Assembly: GCF_900110735.1 (NCBI RefSeq)
Contig: NZ_FOET01000001.1
Location: forward strand, 310,001 to 374,000
Source: Streptomyces radiopugnans
GTDB lineage: Bacteria; Actinomycetota; Actinomycetes; Streptomycetales; Streptomycetaceae
Direction of reading: 5' to 3'
DNA: 64,000 nt
The translations under genes were made by a program, and so were the position numbers. Of this stretch, positions 9,723 to 19,347 are shown piece by piece (within the stretch, counting starts at the first letter, position 1; each line of letters begins with the position of its first letter). The notes below the pieces were generated by a model, which did not search any database, had not been told where the DNA came from, and saw only the letters and a list, made by a program, of their open reading frames with translations.

Positions 9723-10069
9723 CGGCGGTGCGTACGCTCTGCGCGTCCACGCTCATCGGCGAGTTCCTCGTCATCGGCTTCGCCTCCCTGGTGGCGACGC
9801 GGCTGGGCGGACTGCCCACGGGGACGGTGTGGGCGGTCGGCGGCACGGCGATGGTGCTGTGCCTGCTGCTGTGCGGGATGCTCGGCAGGCCCGGCGGGCT
9901 CCGGCTCGGCTGGGCGCTGCAGATCGGCCTGATCGCCTCCGGCTTCGTCGTCCCGGCGATGTTCTTCCTCGGCGCCGTCTTCGCCGGGCTGTGGTGGGCG
10001 TCCATCCACTTCGGCCGGGTGATCGACGAGGCGAAGGCCCGTTCCGCGGCGGGGGCCGGCGCCGCCTGA
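9719..10069 (+). CDS. DUF4233 family membrane protein
   Basis: 116-residue protein of three to four hydrophobic helices (LIGEFLVIGFASLVA; VWAVGGTAMVLCLLLCGML; ALQIGLIASGFVVPAMFFLGAVFAGLWW) and a short cytoplasmic tail. It matches the DUF4233 family, which in actinobacteria nearly always sits directly after folC. Its GTG start overlaps the folC stop by 4 nt, so the two are translationally coupled. A GTG three codons later (9728) is an alternative. The function is unknown; the constant partnership suggests a role near folate metabolism or transport, which is only inference. Confidence 0.88.
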   Translation: MTAVRTLCASTLIGEFLVIGFASLVATRLGGLPTGTVWAVGGTAMVLCLLLCGMLGRPGGLRLGWALQIGLIASGFVVPAMFFLGAVFAGLWWASIHFGRVIDEAKARSAAGAGAA

Positions 10070-10216
10070 CCGGTCCGCGCTGCCGGCCCGCGTGACCGGC
10101 ACCGCGTGAGCCGGCGCCGCACGACGGGTGCCGACGGAGCGCGGGAGGGCTCCCTGTAGCCTCTGAGCACTTGTGAGAGCCCGTACACACGTGAAAGCCC
10201 CAAGGAGCAGCCGACC

Positions 10217-10630
10217 ATGAGCCAGCGCACCCTCGTCCTCCTCAAGCCCGACGCGGTCAGGCGGGGCCTGATCGGCGAGATCGTCGGGCGCATCGAACGC
10301 AAGGCCGGCTGGACGATCAGCGCGATGGAGCTGCGCACGCTGGACCGCGCCACGCTGGAGCGGCACTACGCCGAGCACGTCGGCCGCCCCTTCTACGAGC
10401 CGCTGCTGGAGTTCATGGCCTCCGGTCCTTCCGTGGCGATGGTCGTCGAGGGCGAGAGGGTGATCGAGGGCGTGCGCGCCCTGGCCGGTCCGACCGACCC
10501 GATCGCCGCAGCGCCCGGCTCCATCCGGGGGGATTTCGGAACGATCGTGCGTGAGAACCTTGTCCACGCCTCGGACTCCGAGGAATCCGCCGAACGGGAG
10601 CTGAAGATCTTCTTCCCCTCCCACGGCTGA
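10217..10630 (+). CDS. ndk: Nucleoside diphosphate kinase
   Basis: Transfers the gamma-phosphate of ATP to NDPs through a phosphohistidine. It has 137 residues with the catalytic His117 in ENLVHASDS and the N-terminal RTLVLLKPDAVRRG signature. The ATG at 10217 is preceded by AAGGAG (10202-10207). A possible -10 (TAGCCT, 10157-10162) lies about 55 nt upstream. A 12-bp hairpin terminates the gene before mreB. Confidence 0.98.
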   Translation: MSQRTLVLLKPDAVRRGLIGEIVGRIERKAGWTISAMELRTLDRATLERHYAEHVGRPFYEPLLEFMASGPSVAMVVEGERVIEGVRALAGPTDPIAAAPGSIRGDFGTIVRENLVHASDSEESAERELKIFFPSHG

Positions 10631-10660
10631 CGGCGTGTCAGAGACGCGAACCTCTTGACC

Positions 10661-10690
10661 TGGGGCGATCGATGGAATTCGATCGCCCCA
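10661..10690 (+). terminator. ndk terminator hairpin
   Basis: 12-bp perfect stem (10661-10672 with 10679-10690) and a 6-nt loop, 30 nt after the ndk stop. Unusually for this window the stem contains A/T pairs. Confidence 0.75.
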
Positions 10691-10902
10691 CGTGAATTCG
10701 CCCTCCACACGGGGGAACGAATCACCCGGACGCGACGTCACCACATACGGGGATGACCCGCGTTCCGCCGACAATGACGGAGGAGGAACCCTCTCACCGC
10801 GTTCGAAGGAGCGCGACTACGATGGAAACTTCTCCGGGCCCCGCAGCGCACGCTGTCGTCCTCCCCTCACATCGCTCCAGTCGGAAGGCCTGACGTATCC
10901 TC

Positions 10903-11934
<1,032 letters not shown>

Positions 11935-12063
11935 CGCCGGGCCCGGCCGGCCCCCGCCGCGCCGCCTCCGCCCGGCCGCCGGACGGAGGCAGCGGGCGGC
12001 CCGGGGAGCCGGGCCGACACCACGGTCAGACAAGTCCAACAAGGGAAGGCACGGCCGTCGCAC

Positions 12064-13068
12064 GTGAGGGATACACGAGAGAGCCGGCTGCTGCTCGTTC
12101 TGCTGGTCGCCGTCGCGTTCGCACTGATCACGGTGGACATCCGCGGCGGTGAGCGATCGCCGCTGGACGGGGCGCGGCAGGTGACCGCGTCCGTCCTCGG
12201 CCCGGTGGAGAGCGGTGTCGCCACCGCCGTCGACCCCGTCGGCAACGCCATCGCGGCCGTACGGGACTCCGGCGAGCGCTACGACCGGATCAGCGTACTG
12301 GAGCAGGAGAACGCCGAACTGAAGCAGAGGCTCGCCGCCTCCGACCGCGACAACGCCCGGGTCAGGCAGCTCGACGACCTGCTGAGGACCGCGGGCGCCG
12401 GGCAGTACGGCATCAAGGCCGCCCAGGTCGTCGGGATCGGCGCCGCCCAGGGCTTCTCCTGGACCGTCACCATCGACGTCGGCCGCGCCGACGGCATCAG
12501 GCGCGACATGACCGTGATAAACGGCGACGGACTCGTCGGCCGGGTCACCACCGTCGGACCGAGCACCTCCACCGTGCTCCTGGCCAACGACCCCGACTTC
12601 ACCGTCGGCACCCGGATGGAGGGCACCGGCGAACTCGGCTTCGCGGGCGGCCGCGGCGACAGCGCGCTGACCGTCCAGCTCCTCAACAGCAAGGCCGAGG
12701 TGAAGAAGGGCGACCGCCTGGTCACCTTCGGCTCCAGCAACGACCGGCCGTTCGTGCCCGGCGTGCCGGTGGGCGAGGTCATCCGGGTCGATCCGCACAG
12801 CGGCGGTCTCACCCGGACGGTGCGGGTGCGGCCGTACGTCGGCTTCACCAAGCTCGACATCGTCGGCGTCGTCGTCAGGCCGCCGCGCACCGACCCGCGT
12901 GACGCGGTCCTCCCGCCCAAGCCGAAGGACCGGCCCGCCCCGACGGTCACCGTGACCGCCGACCCCTCGGCCGCCGCCGATCCCTCCGCCGGCCCCTCGG
13001 CGGGCACCGGCCCCTCCGCGGACGCCGCTCCCTCCGGGGGCGCCACCCCCAGCCCTTCCAGGAGCTGA
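12064..13068 (+). CDS. mreC: Rod shape-determining protein MreC
   Basis: 334 residues. There is a short N-terminal cytoplasmic stretch, a transmembrane helix (about 9-24, LLLVLLVAVAFALITV), a coiled coil (DRISVLEQENAELKQRL) and the extracellular double beta-barrel domain containing SWTVTIDVGRADGI and GLVGRVTTVGPSTSTVLL. It ends in a low-complexity Pro/Ser/Ala tail. It links MreB to the periplasmic synthases; in S. coelicolor MreC is a reported target of the kinase PkaI (from memory of the literature). GTG 12064 is the start, with GGGAAGG about 15 nt upstream. It is followed after 9 nt by mreD. Confidence 0.95.
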   Translation: MRDTRESRLLLVLLVAVAFALITVDIRGGERSPLDGARQVTASVLGPVESGVATAVDPVGNAIAAVRDSGERYDRISVLEQENAELKQRLAASDRDNARVRQLDDLLRTAGAGQYGIKAAQVVGIGAAQGFSWTVTIDVGRADGIRRDMTVINGDGLVGRVTTVGPSTSTVLLANDPDFTVGTRMEGTGELGFAGGRGDSALTVQLLNSKAEVKKGDRLVTFGSSNDRPFVPGVPVGEVIRVDPHSGGLTRTVRVRPYVGFTKLDIVGVVVRPPRTDPRDAVLPPKPKDRPAPTVTVTADPSAAADPSAGPSAGTGPSADAAPSGGATPSPSRS

Positions 13069-13077
13069 CCGACAACG

Positions 13078-13779
13078 ATGCACCCCAACCGGATCCTGCT
13101 CTCGATCGCGCTCGTCATCGTCGCCCTGGTGGTCCAGGTCAGCGTGCTGGCCCGGCTCCAACTGCCCGGCGCCGTACCCGACCTGCTGCTGCTGACCGTC
13201 CTCGGCCTGGCGCTGGTGTACGGCCACACCGGTGGCGCCCTGATCGGCTTCGCGGCCGGGCTGCTGGCCGACCTCGCGCCGCCCGCCGACCACGCCGTGG
13301 GCCGCTACGCCCTGGTGCTGTGCGTCATCGGCTACGCCGCCGGCCTGACCAAGCCGGAGAACGGCCAGCACCGCTCGGCCACCGTTCCGATGCTCGTCGT
13401 GGCCGGTGCCGCCCTCTCCTCCACCCTGCTCTACGCCGGCGTCGGCGCGCTGGTCGGCGACACCGCGGCCCGCCATGTGGGCCTGGGCCTGCTGCTGACC
13501 ACGGCCACCATCTACGACCTGCTGCTCGCGCCCTTCACCGTCCCGGTGGTCATGGCGCTGGCCCGCCGTACCGCACACGACCCGCTCGCCGACACGGCCG
13601 GCAGCGCCGGCGACGGCGCCCGCACCTACGGCGGACTGCTCGGCTCCGGAGGGATCGGCGGACTGCGCGGCCGCACCGGCCGCCTCGGCGGCCGGGCGGG
13701 CGCCGCCCGCCGCGGTGGCCTGGCGGCCCGGATGTCCAGGAGCGGAACGGGGCGGATCAAGGGCGTCAAGCGACTGTGA
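13078..13779 (+). CDS. mreD: Rod shape-determining protein MreD
   Basis: 233-residue polytopic membrane protein with about five helices in residues 1-165 (ILLSIALVIVALVVQVSVLA; LLLLTVLGLALVYG; TGGALIGFAAGLLADLAPPA and others). The DLAPP segment is characteristic of MreD. The C-terminal 55 residues are basic and glycine-rich (GLRGRTGRLGGRAGAARR) and probably cytoplasmic. It acts with MreC to anchor the elongation machinery. The stop codon lies inside a 15-nt tandem repeat. Confidence 0.92.
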   Translation: MHPNRILLSIALVIVALVVQVSVLARLQLPGAVPDLLLLTVLGLALVYGHTGGALIGFAAGLLADLAPPADHAVGRYALVLCVIGYAAGLTKPENGQHRSATVPMLVVAGAALSSTLLYAGVGALVGDTAARHVGLGLLLTTATIYDLLLAPFTVPVVMALARRTAHDPLADTAGSAGDGARTYGGLLGSGGIGGLRGRTGRLGGRAGAARRGGLAARMSRSGTGRIKGVKRL

Positions 13780-13818
13780 CGGCGGCGACTGTGACGGCGG
13801 CAGCGACTGTGATTGCGA
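13771..13818 (+). repeat. 15-nt tandem repeat at the mreD-PBP2 junction
   Basis: CGACTGTGACGGCGG occurs twice back to back (13771-13785 and 13786-13800), followed after 3 nt by a degenerate third copy (13804-13818). The mreD stop codon is in copy 1 and the ribosome-binding region of the next gene begins just after copy 3. Confidence 0.8.
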
Positions 13819-13828
13819 CGGAGACGCA

Positions 13829-15943
13829 GTGAGCAATATTCCCGAGACCGGGCGCACCCCCCGGGTCACCATCCGGCTGGTCGCCATCCAGATCCTGGTC
13901 TTCTCCCTGATGCTCACCCTCGGCGGGCGGCTGTGGTACCTCCAGATCCGCAACGGCGAGGAGTACGCCGAGAAGGCCGCGGGCAACCATGTGCAGCAGG
14001 TCGTCCAGCCCGCCGTGCGCGGCGCCATCCTCGACGCGCGCGGTGTGCCGCTGGCCGACAACGAGACCCGGCTGGTGGTCTCCGCCAGCCGCACCGAGCT
14101 GATGAAGATGGACGACGGCGGCAAGGCCGTCCTCACCCGGCTCGCCGACGTCCTGGACATGACGTACAAGGAGGTCTCCGAGAAGATCCGCCTGTGCGAC
14201 GCCGAGACCCCGCAGCCCTGCTGGAACGGCTCCCCCTACCAGCCGATCCCGGTGACCGACGAGGCCACCACGCAGCAGGCCCTCCAGATCCGCGAGCGCC
14301 AGGAGGACTTCCCCGGCATCACCGCCGAACCCGTCGCCGTCCGCCGCTACCCGGCCCCGTACGGCGCCCGGACCGCTCAGGTCCTCGGCTACCTCTCGCC
14401 CGTCACCGACGAGGAGATCGCGCAGACCAAGGACACCGACTCCCCGCTGCTCAGCTCCGACCAGATCGGCCGCTCCGGCCTGGAGCGCCAGTACGACACC
14501 GCGCTGCGCGGCGACGCGGGCGTGACGCGCTACAAGGTGGACAACCTCGGCCGCGTCATCGGGGAGGCCGAGAACGACAAGGGCGAGCCCGGCTCCTCCC
14601 TCGTCACCAGCATCGACGCGCGCGTCCAGGCCATCGCCGAGAAGGAGCTGGTCAAGGCGATGAAGGAGGCGCGCAAGCAGCACGACCGCAACACCAACCG
14701 CAACTACGAGGCGGACGCGGGCGCGGTCGTGGTGATGGAGGCCAAGACGGGCCGGATCGTGGCGATGGCCTCCGCGCCGGACTACGACCCCAACGCCTGG
14801 GTCGGCGGCATCTCCGCCAAGGACTACGCCAGGCTCACCGGCAAGAAGTCCAACTACCCGCTGCTCAACCGGGCCATCCAGGGGCAGGCCGCACCCGGCT
14901 CGATCTTCAAGGTGATCCCGACCGCCGCGGCCGTCAAGGCCGGCTACGACTTCGACGGGCGCTACAACTGCTCGTCCTCGTACAGCATCGGCGGCCAGGT
15001 CTTCAAGAACTTCGAGTCGCAGAACCACGGCATGATCGACCTCGGCCGCGCGCTGGAGGTCTCCTGCGACACCGTCTACTACGCCCTGGCACACCAGGAG
15101 TGGAAGAAGGACGGCGGCGCCAAGCCCAAGAAGAACCCCGACGACTGGTTCTACAAGATGGCCCACGAGTTCGGCCTCGGCAAGCGCACCGGGATCGACC
15201 TGCCCAACGAGGTCACCGGCCGCGTGCCCGACCGCAAGTGGAAGCAGGAGTACTGGGAGGCCAACAAGGACGCCTGGTGCAAGTACGGCAAGAAGGGCGG
15301 GGACTACGTCGAGCAGATCGCGTACGAGAACTGCCTGGAGGGCAACAGGCTGCGCGCCGGCGACAGCGTCAACTACTCCATCGGACAGGGCGACACGCTG
15401 GTGACGCCCATTCAGATGGCGGTCGTCTACGCGGCCCTGAGCAACGGCGGCACCATGTACGAGCCCACCGTCGGAAAGGCCGTCATCAGCCCCGACGGCA
15501 AGAGCGTCGAGGAGATCGAGCCGGAGAAGCGCGGCAGGCTGCCGATGGACGCCAAGACCCTGCGCCAGACGGACAAGGCGCTGGAGGGCGTGGCCACCCG
15601 CGGCACCGCAGCCTGGCGCTTCGCCGACACCGGCTGGCCGCAGAAGGAGATCCCCATGCACGCCAAGACCGGTACGGCCGAGGTCTACGGCAAGCAGACC
15701 ACCTCGTGGTTCGCGACCTACACCGACGAGTACGCGATCGTCATGACGATCTCCCAGGGCGGTACCGGCTCCGGCGCCTCCGGCCCCGCGGTGCGCGCGA
15801 TCTACGACGCGCTGTACGGCGTGGGCGAGGACGGGAAGATCGACAAGAGGAAGGCCCTGCTGCCGAAACCGCAGAAGAAGCTTCCCGGGATCAACCCGGA
15901 CGGCACCATCGAGGCCCTGCGCCAGAAGGGCTTCAAGCCGTGA
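13829..15943 (+). CDS. mrdA: Class B penicillin-binding protein 2 (transpeptidase)
   Basis: Peptidoglycan transpeptidase partner of RodA, 704 residues from GTG 13829 (GGAG at 13820-13823). One N-terminal helix (LVAIQILVFSLMLTLGGRLWYLQI) is followed by the dimerisation/pedestal domain and the transpeptidase domain. The catalytic Ser358 lies in SIFK, the second motif is SCDTVYY, and the third is KTGTAEV (Lys613-Thr-Gly). In S. coelicolor the mre-cluster PBP2 is part of the spore-wall synthesizing complex. The upstream frame is open but consists of Cys/Asp/Gly repeats encoded by the tandem repeat, so I reject an earlier start. Its stop overlaps the rodA start. Confidence 0.96.
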   Translation: MSNIPETGRTPRVTIRLVAIQILVFSLMLTLGGRLWYLQIRNGEEYAEKAAGNHVQQVVQPAVRGAILDARGVPLADNETRLVVSASRTELMKMDDGGKAVLTRLADVLDMTYKEVSEKIRLCDAETPQPCWNGSPYQPIPVTDEATTQQALQIRERQEDFPGITAEPVAVRRYPAPYGARTAQVLGYLSPVTDEEIAQTKDTDSPLLSSDQIGRSGLERQYDTALRGDAGVTRYKVDNLGRVIGEAENDKGEPGSSLVTSIDARVQAIAEKELVKAMKEARKQHDRNTNRNYEADAGAVVVMEAKTGRIVAMASAPDYDPNAWVGGISAKDYARLTGKKSNYPLLNRAIQGQAAPGSIFKVIPTAAAVKAGYDFDGRYNCSSSYSIGGQVFKNFESQNHGMIDLGRALEVSCDTVYYALAHQEWKKDGGAKPKKNPDDWFYKMAHEFGLGKRTGIDLPNEVTGRVPDRKWKQEYWEANKDAWCKYGKKGGDYVEQIAYENCLEGNRLRAGDSVNYSIGQGDTLVTPIQMAVVYAALSNGGTMYEPTVGKAVISPDGKSVEEIEPEKRGRLPMDAKTLRQTDKALEGVATRGTAAWRFADTGWPQKEIPMHAKTGTAEVYGKQTTSWFATYTDEYAIVMTISQGGTGSGASGPAVRAIYDALYGVGEDGKIDKRKALLPKPQKKLPGINPDGTIEALRQKGFKP

Positions 15944-17133
15944 GCACCCACTCCTACACCGGAAAGCCCTGGCAGGAGCGCTCCGCATGGAGCAGGCTGA
16001 CGGCCCGTGACTCCGTCCTGCGCCGCCTGGACTGGACGCTGCTGCTGGCCTGCGTGGCGCTGTCCGCCCTCGGCTCCCTGCTGGTGTGGTCCGCCACCCG
16101 CAACCGCACCGAGCTGAACGAGGGCGATCCGCAGCACTTCCTGTGGCGCCATCTGATCAGCCTCGCCATCGGCGTGGCGCTGGCCGTGGGCACCGTCCTG
16201 CTCGGCCACCGCAGGCTGCGCGGTGCGGTCCCGGTGCTGTACGCGCTGTCGGTGCTGCTCACACTGCTCGTGCTCACCCCGCTCGGTGCGACGATCAACG
16301 GCCAGCGCGCCTGGCTGGACCTGGGCGCCGGCCTGTCGCTCCAGCCCGCCGAGTTCGCCAAGATCACCATCATCCTGGGCATGGCTATGCTGCTCGCCGC
16401 CCAGGTGGACGCGGGCGACCGGCTCCACCCCGACCACCGCACGGTGGTACAGGCCCTCGCGCTGGCCGCGGTACCGATCGGGATCGTCATGCTGATGCCC
16501 GACATGGGCTCGGTGATGGTGCTGGTCGTGATCGTGCTGGGAGTGCTGCTGGCCTCCGGCGCGTCCAACCGCTGGATCATCGGCCTGCTGGCCGCGGGCG
16601 GCGTCGGCGCGGTCTTGGTCTGGCAGCTCGGCGTGCTCGACGACTACCAGATCAAGCGCTTCGCCGCCTTCGCCAACCCCGCGCTCGACCCTTCCGGCGC
16701 CGGCTACAACACCAACCAGGCCAGGATCGCCATCGGCTCGGGCGGCCTCTACGGAAAGGGGCTGTTCGAGGGCAGCCAGACCACCGGGCGGTTCGTCCCC
16801 GAGCAGCAGACCGACTTCGTCTTCACCGTCGCGGGCGAGGAGCTGGGCTTCCTCGGCGCGGGCCTGATCATCCTCCTGGTGGGCGTGGTGCTGTGGCGCG
16901 CCTGCCGTATCGCACTGGAGACGACCGAGCTGTACGGCACCATCGTCGCCGCCGGGATCATCGCCTGGTTCGCCTTCCAGTCCTTCGAGAACATCGGGAT
17001 GACCATGGGCATCATGCCGGTCGCCGGCCTGCCGCTGCCCTTCGTCAGCTACGGCGGCACCTCGATGTTCGCGGTCTGGATCGCCATCGGGCTGCTCCAG
17101 TCGATCCGGGTGCAGCGCCCGGTGTCCGCCTGA
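15940..17133 (+). CDS. rodA: SEDS glycosyltransferase RodA
   Basis: Peptidoglycan polymerase of the SEDS (RodA/FtsW/SpoVE) family, 397 residues with about ten helices. Family signatures visible are LSLQPAEFAKI, MLMPDMGSVMVLV, PEQQTDFVFTVAGEELGF (holding the conserved Asp of the catalytic loop) and IMPVAGLPLPFVSYGG. The GTG start overlaps the PBP2 stop (GTGA), giving one-to-one coupling between polymerase and transpeptidase. It is the last gene of the mre cluster and is followed by a hairpin. Confidence 0.96.
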   Translation: MSTHSYTGKPWQERSAWSRLTARDSVLRRLDWTLLLACVALSALGSLLVWSATRNRTELNEGDPQHFLWRHLISLAIGVALAVGTVLLGHRRLRGAVPVLYALSVLLTLLVLTPLGATINGQRAWLDLGAGLSLQPAEFAKITIILGMAMLLAAQVDAGDRLHPDHRTVVQALALAAVPIGIVMLMPDMGSVMVLVVIVLGVLLASGASNRWIIGLLAAGGVGAVLVWQLGVLDDYQIKRFAAFANPALDPSGAGYNTNQARIAIGSGGLYGKGLFEGSQTTGRFVPEQQTDFVFTVAGEELGFLGAGLIILLVGVVLWRACRIALETTELYGTIVAAGIIAWFAFQSFENIGMTMGIMPVAGLPLPFVSYGGTSMFAVWIAIGLLQSIRVQRPVSA

Positions 17134-17154
17134 GCCCCACGCCCCGGTCCCCGA

Positions 17155-17194
17155 CCGTGCCCGCGTAACGGCCGCCCACGATACGCGGGCACGG
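17155..17194 (+). terminator. mre operon terminator hairpin
   Basis: Perfect 13-bp stem (17155-17167 with 17182-17194) with a 14-nt loop, 22 nt after the rodA stop. Confidence 0.75.
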
Positions 17195-17213
17195 GGCCCG
17201 TCCCGGCAGGCGT

Positions 17214-17219
17214 TACGCT
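17214..17219 (+). promoter_or_regulatory. -10 hexamer for the radical SAM gene
   Basis: TACGCT, directly after the rodA terminator and about 115 nt before the ATG of the next gene. No clear -35 is visible. Confidence 0.35.
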
Positions 17220-17333
17220 GGATGGTCACTCCCGTCCGCCGGCCAGGCGGTACGGCGCCGGCCGCACGGCCGGCCGCTGAAAACCAGTAAATCCGGCAAA
17301 CCCGGCGAACCCCAGCATCCGAGGACACCACCC

Positions 17334-19262
17334 ATGCCTGTCGAGTCGGTCTTCCCGCGCCTGGAGGCCCTCCTCCCGCACGTCCAGAAGCCGATCCAGT
17401 ACGTCGGCGGAGAGCTGAACTCCACCGTCAAGGACTGGGACGCCTGCGATGTCCGCTGGGCCCTGATGTACCCCGACGCCTACGAGGTCGGTCTGCCCAA
17501 CCAGGGCGTCATGATCCTCTACGAGGTCCTCAACGAGCGCGAGGGCGTGCTCGCCGAGCGCACCTACAGCGTCTGGCCGGACCTGGAGAAGCTCATGCGC
17601 GAGCACCGGGTCCCGCAGTTCACCGTGGACGCCCACCGCCCGGTCGGAGCCTTCGACCTGTTCGGCGTCTCCTTCTCCACCGAGCTGGGCTACACCAACC
17701 TGCTCACCGCCCTCGACCTGGCCGGCATCCCGCTTCGGGCGAGGGACCGCGGCGTGGACCACCCGGTGGTCGTCGCAGGCGGACACGCCGCCTTCAACCC
17801 CGAGCCGATCGCCGACTACATCGACTGCGCGGTCATCGGCGACGGCGAGCAGGCCGTACTGGAGATCACCGAGATCACCCGGGCCTGGAAGGCCGAGGGC
17901 CGCCCCGGCGGCCGCGAGGAACTGCTGCTGCGCCTGGCGAAGACCGGCGGCGTGTACGTCCCCGGCTTCTACGACGTGGAGTACCTGCCCGACGGCCGTA
18001 TCGCCCGCGTCGTACCCAACCGCTCCGGCGTCCCGTGGCGGGTGTCCAAGCACACCGTGATGGACCTCGACGAGTGGCCCTACCCCAAGCAGCCCCTGGT
18101 GCCGCTGGCCGAGACCGTCCACGAGCGGATGAGCGTGGAGATCTTCCGCGGCTGCACCCGCGGCTGCCGCTTCTGCCAGGCGGGCATGATCACCCGCCCG
18201 GTGCGCGAGCGCTCCATCACCGGCATCGGCGAGATGGTGGAGAAGGGCCTGAAGAACACCGGCTTCGAGGAGGTCGGCCTGCTGTCGCTGTCCTCGGCCG
18301 ACCACAGCGAGATCGGCGACATCGCCAAGGGACTGGCCGACCGCTACGAGGACGACAAGATCGGCCTGTCGCTGCCCTCCACCCGGGTGGACGCCTTCAA
18401 CATCGACCTGGCCAACGAGCTGACCCGCAACGGCCGCCGCTCCGGCCTCACCTTCGCCCCCGAGGGCGGCAGCGAGCGCATCCGCAAGGTCATCAACAAG
18501 ATGGTCTCCGAGGACGACCTGATCCGCACCGTCGCCACCGCCTACGGCAACGGCTGGCGCCAGGTGAAGCTGTACTTCATGTGCGGTCTGCCCACCGAGA
18601 CCGACGACGACGTGCTCCAGATCGCCGACATGGCCGCCAAGGTCATCTCCAAGGGCCGCGAGGTCTCCGGCTCCAACGACATCCGCTGCACCGTCTCCAT
18701 CGGCGGCTTCGTGCCCAAGCCCCACACCCCCTTCCAGTGGGCGCCGCAGCTGTCGGCCGAGGAGACCGACGCCCGCCTGGAGAAGCTGCGCGAGAGGATC
18801 CGCGCCGACAAGCGCTACGGCCGTTCCATCGGCTTCCGCTACCACGACGGCAAGCCCGGCATCGTCGAGGGCCTGCTCTCGCGCGGCGACCGGCGCGTCG
18901 GCGACGTCATCCGCGCCGTCTACGAGGCCGGCGGCCGCTTCGACGGCTGGCGCGAGCACTTCTCCTACGACCTGTGGATGGAGTGCGCCGAGCGCGCGCT
19001 GGCCCCCCACGGCGTGGACGTCGACTGGTACACCACGCGCGAGCGCACCTACGAGGAGGTCCTGCCCTGGGACCACCTCGACTCCGGCCTCGACAAGGAC
19101 TGGCTGTGGGAGGACTGGCAGGACGCCCTCGACGAGACCGAGGTCGAGGACTGCCGCTGGACCCCCTGCTTCGACTGCGGCGTGTGCCCGGCGATGGACA
19201 CCTCCATCCAGATCGGCCCGACGGGCAAGAAGCTGCTGCCGCTGACGGTCGTGAACAAGTAG
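17334..19262 (+). CDS. TIGR03960 family B12-binding-like radical SAM protein
   Basis: 642 residues. The N-terminal 250 residues resemble a cobalamin-binding Rossmann domain (MYPDAYEVGLPNQG, VVVAGGHAAFNPEP). The radical SAM cluster motif is C-x3-C-x2-C at Cys274, Cys278, Cys281 (RGCTRGCRFCQAG). A C-terminal Cys group (CFDCGVCP) may bind a second metal. The family is widespread; in many bacteria it is fused to, or adjacent to, a TIGR03936 (DUF2344) domain, found here as the separate gene at 20055. The substrate is unknown; an RNA-modification role has been suggested from the constant genomic link to RNase E/G and ribosomal protein genes, but this is inference. ATG 17334 has no strong SD. Confidence 0.93.
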   Translation: MPVESVFPRLEALLPHVQKPIQYVGGELNSTVKDWDACDVRWALMYPDAYEVGLPNQGVMILYEVLNEREGVLAERTYSVWPDLEKLMREHRVPQFTVDAHRPVGAFDLFGVSFSTELGYTNLLTALDLAGIPLRARDRGVDHPVVVAGGHAAFNPEPIADYIDCAVIGDGEQAVLEITEITRAWKAEGRPGGREELLLRLAKTGGVYVPGFYDVEYLPDGRIARVVPNRSGVPWRVSKHTVMDLDEWPYPKQPLVPLAETVHERMSVEIFRGCTRGCRFCQAGMITRPVRERSITGIGEMVEKGLKNTGFEEVGLLSLSSADHSEIGDIAKGLADRYEDDKIGLSLPSTRVDAFNIDLANELTRNGRRSGLTFAPEGGSERIRKVINKMVSEDDLIRTVATAYGNGWRQVKLYFMCGLPTETDDDVLQIADMAAKVISKGREVSGSNDIRCTVSIGGFVPKPHTPFQWAPQLSAEETDARLEKLRERIRADKRYGRSIGFRYHDGKPGIVEGLLSRGDRRVGDVIRAVYEAGGRFDGWREHFSYDLWMECAERALAPHGVDVDWYTTRERTYEEVLPWDHLDSGLDKDWLWEDWQDALDETEVEDCRWTPCFDCGVCPAMDTSIQIGPTGKKLLPLTVVNK

Positions 19263-19281
19263 CCGCCCGCCGCGCGGCGTA

Positions 19282-19331
19282 CGCGCCCCGCCTCCGGCCA
19301 GGGGACACCCGCTGGCCGGAGGCGGGGCGCG
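19282..19331 (+). terminator. Terminator after the radical SAM gene
   Basis: Perfect 19-bp stem (19282-19300 with 19313-19331), 12-nt loop, 19 nt after the stop codon. The next gene's -10 hexamer begins 4 nt after the last stem base. Confidence 0.8.
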
Positions 19332-19335
19332 CTGA

Positions 19336-19341
19336 CACACT
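19336..19341 (+). promoter_or_regulatory. -10-like hexamer of the GNAT gene (possible leaderless promoter)
   Basis: CACACT, 6 nt before ATG 19348, with no Shine-Dalgarno sequence in between. The spacing is the same as for folC and proA, but the first base deviates from TANNNT. Confidence 0.4.
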
Positions 19342-19347
19342 GGCCGC

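Noticed and set aside
13813..15939. Plus-frame extension upstream of rodA across the PBP2 gene
   Set aside because: Arg/Pro-rich translation in the wrong frame of PBP2. The rodA homology starts only at 15940, where GTG overlaps the PBP2 stop.
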